Assembly: GCA_018896395.1 (NCBI GenBank)
Contig: JAHIMN010000287.1
Coordinates: 1 to 15,818, forward strand
Origin: Verrucomicrobiota bacterium
GTDB lineage: Bacteria > Verrucomicrobiota > Kiritimatiellia > JAAZAB01
Reading direction: 5' to 3'
Length of the DNA stretch: 15,818 bases
The notes beneath the pieces are model-generated. The model saw only the letters and a list, made by a program, of their open reading frames with translations, was not told the origin of the DNA and did no database searches. The translations under genes were made by a program, and so were the position numbers. Every line of letters starts with the position of its first letter. Position 1 is the stretch's first letter. This document shows positions 7,517 through 13,815 of the stretch, piece by piece.

Positions 7517-10051
7517 ATGACTACTCGACAGCAGCGAAGGAAATTTGGCCTGCTTGACGTTGACGTGGAGAGCGTTGTGCGCAAGCAGAGCATTGTCTAT
7601 GAGAATGCGGCGACCTGCTGGCAGGATGGACATATCCTCGGCAACGGCGACATGGGCGTCGTCTCTTATGCGCCTTACAACCTTGAATGGACGGTCAACA
7701 AGATTGATGTTTTTGACAGCCGGACTCCGCCCGTTAAGCGCCTGACCTACTCGGACGTGAGGGAAGAAGGCAGGAAACGAAAAGCAATTAATTTGCTTTT
7801 TCTGGATGAATTGGAGAAGCCGCCCGCGAATTACCGCGGCCCCGGCGAGCCTCTTTTGAAATCCTGCGGACTCGTGAAAATCAGGACGGCGGCCAACGAA
7901 TGCAGCTGGGGTGCTCCGCCGCCTTATCAAATCAGACAGACCCTGTCATTATGGGAGGCCAAGAACCGCTTGGAACTCCGTCTGCCGGATTCAGCCCCTG
8001 ACGCTCGGGGCAGGCACACGGCCACATCCATCGCCGTGGAGTGTTTTGTCTCCCGTGAAAGCAATCTGTTCGCGGTACGTATGGCCAACGCCTCGCCGCC
8101 ATTCTGGGGAATGAAAGTTGAGCTCTGCCGGCCCTATGACGGCGATTACGTTGGCGCCGATTTCGGGAGTGACGCCAAGCGGCAGATGATCTGGTTTAAT
8201 CAGAAGTTGCCGGACGGAACATCCTATGCCATGGCGATTGGAGTTATCCAGAAGGGAGGATCTTTCCGCTACTATGAGCCCTTTTCGAAACGGCACATCA
8301 CCGAGCCGGGCCGGATCATCGGTATTGAACAGAAAGGGGACCGGATTTGGATCAATTTGACGGGGAACGTTGATGTCTTCGTCGGGGTGGCCACATCCTA
8401 TGAAACGGAAGACCCACTGTCGGCGGCAAAGGCCATCGTGGCAAAAGGGATGCGGACCGGTTACGACCTTCTGGAGCGGAATCATCGGCGTTGGTGGGCC
8501 GAGTTCTGGAAGAAATCGTTCATTCAGTTCCACGATCCGTTGATCGAGCAGCTCTGGTACTTCGGAGTGTACCAGGCGGGGTCTTCACTGGGCCGGGCGC
8601 CGGTGCCGGGGTTGTGCGGGCTCTGGTACGGCTATCATGATCTGCCTGTCCAGGGATTTTTCTGGGCGGTGTACACGCTGGACCAGAATGTTCAGCTCCA
8701 GACCTTCCCGGTTTTTGCGGTCAACCATCCTGAGCTTGCTCTGCCCTTCATGGATACGTTTTTAAACGCCTTGCCGCGTACGATCAAAGAGACGAAAGCG
8801 CTTTTTCAACTACCGGGTGCCCGTTATCCGCTGGAGATGGGCTTCATGGGCGGCGAGCCTTTTTTTAGCCCTTGTTATCGATTTTATGGAGCCGGCGGGC
8901 TGTTTTGCGGGATGATTTACGAGTGGGCCTACAGATATACCCAGGATCGGAAACTCCTCAAAGAGAAGATCTATCCCTTTCTGAAAGAGGTGGTGCGCTT
9001 TCATGTCGCCTTCATGGAAATAAGGAAGAATGACGAGCGCTACCACACTCAACCGATCGTCCCGGAAGAAATTCGCACCTTGACCCGTGATCCGATTGAC
9101 ATCGTCAGCATGCTGAAGCCCTGCCTCAAGCTGGTGATCGAAGCCAGCGAGATGTTCGGGATGGATGAGACCGACAGGGAAAAGTGGAAAGACGTGCTGA
9201 AGCATTACCCTGCCTATCCGGTGAGGAATGGGATGCTGGCGGATGGGATTGACGTGCCGCCTGACTATGAACGCCTGGGGCTCAAAGCCTGGGTCTCAAG
9301 GCTGCTTCCGGTTAATCTGGCCCACGAAAAAGACCCGGAGGTCTGGGGTTTGGTCAGGAAGACTTTGGATCCGCGGATAAAGCCGGGCCGTTACACGGAG
9401 AAGTGCATGGGCTATAAGAACGATTGCGGCGACTCTTGGTGGTGGATTACCCTGGCCATGCTTAGGTTTGGGATGAAAGCGGATATCCTTCCACGCCTTT
9501 ATGGACAGATTCGGTGCGGGTTAAAGCCCAGCGGATTGATGCCCCACATAAAGGTCGCGGATACTTCCAAGAATCCAAGATATCGGGATCTGGTCGTGAC
9601 AACGCCGGAGATTAACTCCGCCGTGACGATGGTGGTGACGGAAATGCTGATGCAGAGTTACAATGGCATTATCCAGCTTTTCCCCGGGGTGAATGGCAAG
9701 GCTACCACGCGGTTCGGCGATTTGCGGGCAGAGGGCGCGTTCCTGGTCAGCGCCGAAATGGTCCGCGGACGCATAACCTTCGTGAGCATTGAGGCGGAAG
9801 TCGGCGGCGCGGCGCGCGTTCAGAATCCGTGGAAAGGCAAGCGCGTGGTGGTGAAGCGTGCCGATGGCAAACAGGAAACCGTTCACGGCGATATCGTTGA
9901 AATCGCAATGGCAAAGGGCGAAATAGCGACCCTGTTTCCAAAAGGCGCCAAGCCAAAGATCAAACGCATCTTCACGGATGGCAAGCCGTCCGTGAAAACG
10001 ATGAAGTTCAAGGATGGAACGGTGGTATCATTGGGAAAGAAGGCCACCTGA
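7517..10051 (+). CDS. GH95-like alpha-L-fucosidase-clan hydrolase (paralogue A)
   Basis: An 844-residue protein with the GH95 layout. It has an N-terminal beta-sandwich (1 to about 315) opening with ILGNGDMGVVSYAP (G42-N43-G44-D45), a helical linker (NHRRWWAEFWKKSF, about 320-335), an (alpha/alpha)6 domain (about 335-710) and a C-terminal sandwich (FLVSAEMVRGRITFVSIEA). In GH95 two asparagines in a LNIN motif activate the water. Here the motif is LDQN, so Asp389 replaces the first and Asn391 keeps the second. Glu517 or Glu518 in VPEEIRTL is the candidate general acid. The ribosome site AAGAAGGA lies 5 bases before ATG. No signal peptide is visible. The protein aligns along its length with the partial gene at the right edge, and its first codons are copied in the chimera at 10093. 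It is probably an inverting exo-glycosidase for an L-fucose- or L-galactose-like sugar, though the changed Asn leaves the substrate open. Confidence 0.75.
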   Translation: MTTRQQRRKFGLLDVDVESVVRKQSIVYENAATCWQDGHILGNGDMGVVSYAPYNLEWTVNKIDVFDSRTPPVKRLTYSDVREEGRKRKAINLLFLDELEKPPANYRGPGEPLLKSCGLVKIRTAANECSWGAPPPYQIRQTLSLWEAKNRLELRLPDSAPDARGRHTATSIAVECFVSRESNLFAVRMANASPPFWGMKVELCRPYDGDYVGADFGSDAKRQMIWFNQKLPDGTSYAMAIGVIQKGGSFRYYEPFSKRHITEPGRIIGIEQKGDRIWINLTGNVDVFVGVATSYETEDPLSAAKAIVAKGMRTGYDLLERNHRRWWAEFWKKSFIQFHDPLIEQLWYFGVYQAGSSLGRAPVPGLCGLWYGYHDLPVQGFFWAVYTLDQNVQLQTFPVFAVNHPELALPFMDTFLNALPRTIKETKALFQLPGARYPLEMGFMGGEPFFSPCYRFYGAGGLFCGMIYEWAYRYTQDRKLLKEKIYPFLKEVVRFHVAFMEIRKNDERYHTQPIVPEEIRTLTRDPIDIVSMLKPCLKLVIEASEMFGMDETDREKWKDVLKHYPAYPVRNGMLADGIDVPPDYERLGLKAWVSRLLPVNLAHEKDPEVWGLVRKTLDPRIKPGRYTEKCMGYKNDCGDSWWWITLAMLRFGMKADILPRLYGQIRCGLKPSGLMPHIKVADTSKNPRYRDLVVTTPEINSAVTMVVTEMLMQSYNGIIQLFPGVNGKATTRFGDLRAEGAFLVSAEMVRGRITFVSIEAEVGGAARVQNPWKGKRVVVKRADGKQETVHGDIVEIAMAKGEIATLFPKGAKPKIKRIFTDGKPSVKTMKFKDGTVVSLGKKAT

Positions 10052-10092
10052 AACCGTGGGCCGAATATAAAGGTGAAGAGAGGAAAAAATAT

Positions 10093-10380
10093 ATGCGACA
10101 ATTCACCCGTTTCGGTCTCCGCGATTACGATGTAAAAAGCATTGTGCGCAAGCAGAGCATTGTCTATGAGAATGCGGCGACCTGCTGGCATGATGGCTAC
10201 ATCCTCGGCAACGACCGGAAATATGTGTGGGCCGACGCCACGATAGACGGCGAGACTGTCATAGTTCGCAGCGACAAGGTTTTAAAACCGGTAGCGGTGC
10301 GTTATGCTTGGGCCGACAATCCGATCTGCAACCTGTACAACAGGGACGGTCTTCCCGCATCGCCCTTCCGTACCGAATGA
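10093..10380 (+). pseudogene. Chimeric gene: GH95-like start fused to a sialate O-acetylesterase tail
   Basis: A 95-codon open frame made of two unrelated parts. Residues 1-40 (to CWHDGYILGN) match the start of the GH95-like gene at 7517, including 49 consecutive identical bases (7575-7623 against 10142-10190). From Asp41 the sequence switches to the characteristic end of sialate 9-O-acetylesterases of the SGNH type: KVLKPVAVRYAWADNPICNL, then NRDGLPASPFRTE and the stop. The join falls at GGCAAC/GACCGG, where the GH95-like genes continue GGCGAC, so a short shared GAC could have guided an in-frame deletion. The ribosome site (AAGAGAGGA, 10076-10084) and start codon remain, so a 95-residue peptide may still be made. 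It lacks the catalytic parts of both parents, hence the pseudogene call. It shows that a third GH95-like gene and an acetylesterase once lay here. Confidence 0.8.
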
Positions 10381-10545
10381 TTGTCGGCACCAGAGAAAAT
10401 GGCCGATGAATTTTTAAAAGCGAAACAAAAAGGAAGGCTCTGAAAATAAACCATTCGCTTTAAAAACAAGGGATAATAAAAAAATGGAATATATTTCGAA
10501 AAGTCAACTTTTAAACACGGAACTATTTACAATTCAAGGAAACCT
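10381..10545. promoter_or_regulatory. AT-rich leader with inverted repeats before the GC-rich GH95-like gene
   Basis: This gap is strongly AT-rich (10441-10500 has 14 G/C in 60 bases) and contrasts with the GC-rich gene that follows. An imperfect inverted repeat pairs TTTTTAAAAGCGAA (10411-10424) with TTCGCTTTAAAAA (10454-10466). A short palindrome, AAAAGTCAACTTTT, lies at 10499-10512. GATAAT at 10472-10477 resembles a -10 box but has no convincing -35 partner. The region probably carries the promoter or leader of the gene at 10546. The exact elements are unproven. Confidence 0.35.
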
Positions 10546-10549
10546 ATGA
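10484..10549 (+). CDS. Possible 21-codon leader ORF overlapping the next start
   Basis: A short frame starts at ATG 10484, after a purine-rich AAGGGAT, and stops at TGA 10547-10549, overlapping the ATG of the next gene in the arrangement ATGA. The peptide MEYISKSQLLNTELFTIQGN plus Leu has no recognisable family. An ATGA overlap allows termination-reinitiation, so it could set the translation level of the large enzyme. It could equally be chance in AT-rich DNA, and the palindrome at 10499-10512 lies inside it. Confidence 0.25.
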   Translation: MEYISKSQLLNTELFTIQGNL

Positions 10550-13500
10550 CAGCATCATCTCAAAACACGGACTTATCCTCAAAGGCAAAAACCCGAAGTA
10601 AGGCACACTTATGGGACATGGAGCCCTCGCTGTGCGAGATGGCGGAGACCATCACGCTGGAACGGACGGTGCCCCCCGACAATCCCATGCCGGAGGGGAT
10701 GTGCTGGGCATCGGCGCCGCCGGCCGTTATGCCGGCCGTCAACCTGAGCACCCGCAAGCTGAAGGTAGGCCTATGGGGGCCGCCGGAACAGCTCACGTTG
10801 AGCTTGGGGAAGACAGACGTCTGGGATCGGCGGCAAGGCTGGGAAAAGCCCCTGACCCTGGAGGAGATTCGCCAGGGCACTTTCTCTCCAGCCAATGCGG
10901 GGATAAAGCCCACGCAAAGCGTTGGCGGCTATCTGCTGCCGGAAGGCGGCGTGGCCGAACGCTATCGCTCCCACACCGCTTATAACTTCCCGTGCCCCAA
11001 ACCCGTGGGGCAGGTGATCCTGCGCTGCCCCGACCTGGCGGGCGCGAATCAGCCCCAGGCGACGATCCGCTGCGCCGACGGCACAGCCCGGCTCGCGCTG
11101 CGGCACGGTCGGGCCGCGCTGGAGGTGACCTGTCTGGCGATGATGCCCCGCAATCTCATCGCCATCCATTTTGCGGGGCAAGGCCTGGAACAGCCCCTGT
11201 CCCTGCGCCTGTACCGCCACCAGGACACGTCCGCCCAGCGCACACTGTACCGCCTGCGGGATGACGAGGATGATTATGCCGCCGACGCGGCCTGGAATGG
11301 CCCGTTTGCCCCGCCCGAAGCGGAAACCGACGGGCGATTCTTCTGGATTCGCCAGCGCTTTCCCGCGGAGAAGACGTTTCCCGAGGGGTTTGAATATGTG
11401 CTGATGGGATTGATCGTGGGCAGCCCGGCCACTCTGGAAGCGGTGAACAACGAGCGCGACCTGGGCACCAAGGCGGCCGTCCGCAAATCAATCAGCCGCG
11501 AGTTTCCAAGCATCGCGCTGGACGGGGCGGAATACCGCGCTCCCGGTTCCGCCGCGACAGCCCACTGGCCCCGCGGCGAGCACCAGGGAACTGCCCTGGT
11601 GGTCGTGGTCACCAGTGCGGAGTCCGCGTCGCCCCTGGCCGAGGCCCGGCGGCAACTTCTGGCGGCGGAAAAGACCGGCATGGAGGGACTCATCGCCGAG
11701 AATGCCGCCTGGTTCAAGGGGCTCTACGAACGGCGCGAGAGCGGGCGCGTGTTCTCCGGCTCGGCTGAACTCACCTGCCGGAATTTTCCCGCCATCTTCC
11801 AGAGCTGGTGTGCGGCGCTGGATGGAATGACCGGCGGATTTCTGACCCACTTCGATCCCACGCTCTACGAGGCTGACGAAGGCTATGCCATGCTCGCGGA
11901 TACCAGCCCGTTTCACGGCCTGCCCTGCTACAACGAGATTTACTGTACGGGTCAGCACGTCCTGAACCGCAGCGACCGCGTGACTTATTGGCCCAAGCTG
12001 GCGAACCATTGGCTGGCCGCCGCCAAGAAAAACGCGCGGGAAGTTTTTAATCTTCCGGGCGCGTTCGGGCCGGCGCATGGCTATCTGCCGCCGATCAAGG
12101 CGGATGAATATGCCCATTGCTCCTCCATCTGGGAGTTCTGCATGGAGAGCCCGGCCCAGGTGCTCAGGGTGGCCTGGGACACCTGGGACTATGGCGGCGA
12201 CGAGCGCTACCTGGCGGAGCAGGTCTACCCCGCGCTGCGCGAATTGGCCATCTTCTATGCCGCGTATGTCTCCCTGGGTGAAGACGGCCGGTACCATGTC
12301 ATTCCCACCGTTTCGGCGGAGCACTGGGGCTGGACCTATCGCTTCGCGCGCAACCGGGATTCCACCTCTGCGCTGAGCCTGTTCCGTTGGGCCCTGCAGG
12401 CGGCCGTCCAGGCGGCAGAACTGCTGGGCCGGGATGCCGAATTGCGCGAGGGGTGGCGACAGACGGCCATGCGCATGGCGCCCTATCCGACAACGAAAGA
12501 CATCGAGGAGCAATTCCGGCGCGACCAGGGGGCGCAAGCCGAGGTTGACGCGATCCAAGGAGATTGCGTATACCCGGCGGAATGGGCGTTGTTCGGGCCG
12601 GTCGGTAAAGATACCCCAGAGCCGGATTTCACGGCCCTGGCGGAATCGCCGGCGGAGCTGGTCATTGGCAGTCAGCATCTGACGGCACGGACGGTCGCCT
12701 TCACCGGAAACCGCCTGGATCTCGGAGCCCTGTTTGACGGCCGGGGCCCCGGCAAAACCGCTTACTTGCTGGCGGACGTTGAGGTTGACCGGGCGATGGA
12801 CGCCACGTTCGGCGCCGGAGCGGACTGGTGGATGAAATGGTGGGTCAACGGCGAAGTTGTCTGCGACACCCTGAAGGATGGCAATTGCATGCATCCCCCC
12901 AGTCTTTTTGACCACAAGTTCACGGTGCGGCTGAAATCCGGGCGCAACCGGATCGCCGTGAAGGTCGTCAGCGGCGGCGGTTCGTTCGTGCTGGCAGCCG
13001 GCGGCCCCCGCGAACTGCGCCGGGAGATTCGTGAGCCGGCCTGGCTGGCGAAGATCGCCGCAGAAGGGCCGGTCTATTGCGACGTGGCGGGCGTGAACCC
13101 CTTCGGCAACCTGTTCAACTATTTCCATGGTGTCGCGCCCACCTTGCTGGCCGATCAGATCCACCTGGATTCGGATCCCGCCGAGATCGACACCATGTTG
13201 CGCACCGCGCAGTTGGTGGGCGGCTGGCAGAACCAGGCGGTCTTTCATCTCCTGGGCGCCTATCCCGGACTGCGCAAGGGCGTGCTGGCAATGCAATACT
13301 TCGACGCGAAACCGGACGAGCCGATCGACACGGCCGAAAAGCTGCTGGCCGTGGTGGCGGTGGAGCCGGAACGCCTGCTCAATTCCCGTTCGGGGCGCAT
13401 CCACCTTTTCCCTTGTGTGCCCAAGGGCAGTACCGTCGCCTTCCGTAATTTTCAGGCGCGGGGCGGGTTCCTGGTCTCGGCCGAGATGCGGGAAGGCCGG

Positions 13501-13695
13501 ATCACCTTTGTCCGTATCGCGGCGCGCCGGGACGTCGCCTGCCAGGTGATGAATCCTTGGCCGGGGCAGCGCGCGGTCGTGCGCCGCGAGGGCGACGGGA
13601 AGCTCGTACCCCATGAAGTTGATACAGCGCGCGGGGAATGCCTGGTGTTTGACGCGCAGAGCGGATGCTCCTACTTGGTCGAAGTGCGGCAATGA
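10546..13695 (+). CDS. Divergent GC-rich GH95-like hydrolase with GADWW module inserted in the catalytic domain
   Basis: A 1049-residue protein. Residues 1 to about 385 are an N-terminal beta-sandwich containing LSLGKTDVWDRRQGW. An (alpha/alpha)6 domain runs from about 400 to 950 but is split at about 675-822 by the GADWW module (core 758-762). A C-terminal sandwich follows (GGFLVSAEMREGRITFVRIA), close to that of paralogue A. Glu592 in TVSAEHWGW sits where GH95 has its general acid. The water-activating LNIN site seems replaced by CTGQHVLNRSD, so the chemistry or substrate may differ from true fucosidases. No signal peptide is visible. The ribosome site AAGGAAA (10536-10542) is close to ATG. 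The gene is visibly richer in G+C than its neighbours (46 of 60 bases at 11041-11100), which hints at a separate origin. A long antisense frame across it is a composition artefact. The fold is reasonably sure; the activity is not. Confidence 0.68.
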   Translation: MTASSQNTDLSSKAKTRSKAHLWDMEPSLCEMAETITLERTVPPDNPMPEGMCWASAPPAVMPAVNLSTRKLKVGLWGPPEQLTLSLGKTDVWDRRQGWEKPLTLEEIRQGTFSPANAGIKPTQSVGGYLLPEGGVAERYRSHTAYNFPCPKPVGQVILRCPDLAGANQPQATIRCADGTARLALRHGRAALEVTCLAMMPRNLIAIHFAGQGLEQPLSLRLYRHQDTSAQRTLYRLRDDEDDYAADAAWNGPFAPPEAETDGRFFWIRQRFPAEKTFPEGFEYVLMGLIVGSPATLEAVNNERDLGTKAAVRKSISREFPSIALDGAEYRAPGSAATAHWPRGEHQGTALVVVVTSAESASPLAEARRQLLAAEKTGMEGLIAENAAWFKGLYERRESGRVFSGSAELTCRNFPAIFQSWCAALDGMTGGFLTHFDPTLYEADEGYAMLADTSPFHGLPCYNEIYCTGQHVLNRSDRVTYWPKLANHWLAAAKKNAREVFNLPGAFGPAHGYLPPIKADEYAHCSSIWEFCMESPAQVLRVAWDTWDYGGDERYLAEQVYPALRELAIFYAAYVSLGEDGRYHVIPTVSAEHWGWTYRFARNRDSTSALSLFRWALQAAVQAAELLGRDAELREGWRQTAMRMAPYPTTKDIEEQFRRDQGAQAEVDAIQGDCVYPAEWALFGPVGKDTPEPDFTALAESPAELVIGSQHLTARTVAFTGNRLDLGALFDGRGPGKTAYLLADVEVDRAMDATFGAGADWWMKWWVNGEVVCDTLKDGNCMHPPSLFDHKFTVRLKSGRNRIAVKVVSGGGSFVLAAGGPRELRREIREPAWLAKIAAEGPVYCDVAGVNPFGNLFNYFHGVAPTLLADQIHLDSDPAEIDTMLRTAQLVGGWQNQAVFHLLGAYPGLRKGVLAMQYFDAKPDEPIDTAEKLLAVVAVEPERLLNSRSGRIHLFPCVPKGSTVAFRNFQARGGFLVSAEMREGRITFVRIAARRDVACQVMNPWPGQRAVVRREGDGKLVPHEVDTARGECLVFDAQSGCSYLVEVRQ

Positions 13696-13815
13696 GCATA
13701 GACTGTATGATGATATATCAGTACCATCGCAGTGGTTTTAAGCAAATGCAATATTTGAAGTGAAATAAAAAAAGGAGTGACGCTCGGTTCAGGTATAAAC
13801 CAAGGAGTGTCTCAA
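13696..13815. promoter_or_regulatory. Short leader with duplicated AAGGAGTG before paralogue B
   Basis: An AT-rich 120-base gap. AAGGAGTG occurs twice, at 13772-13779 and 13802-13809. The second copy is well placed as the Shine-Dalgarno site of the gene at 13816 (6 bases to ATG). The first lies 36 bases before the start codon and has no obvious start codon of its own. The duplication may be a local repeat, or the first copy may be a standby ribosome site. I see no convincing terminator after the preceding gene. Confidence 0.4.

Noticed and set aside
7423..7557. A 44-codon frame (MKAEAIRKCSLKRIRQ...) bridging the GH78-like and GH95-like genes
   Set aside because: It has only a weak ribosome site, no recognisable content, and overlaps the well-supported start at 7517 out of frame. 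Most likely chance, although its KCSLK resembles the remnant at 4087-4254.
11488..13692. A 734-codon open frame antisense to the GC-rich GH95-like gene
   Set aside because: It mirrors a clearly coding GC-rich gene. Its peptide shows no family features, and long antisense frames are expected from this base composition.
13720..13745. Possible terminator after the GC-rich gene (ACCA, 6-nt loop, TGGT, then TTT)
   Set aside because: A 4-bp stem with a very short T-run is too weak to support.
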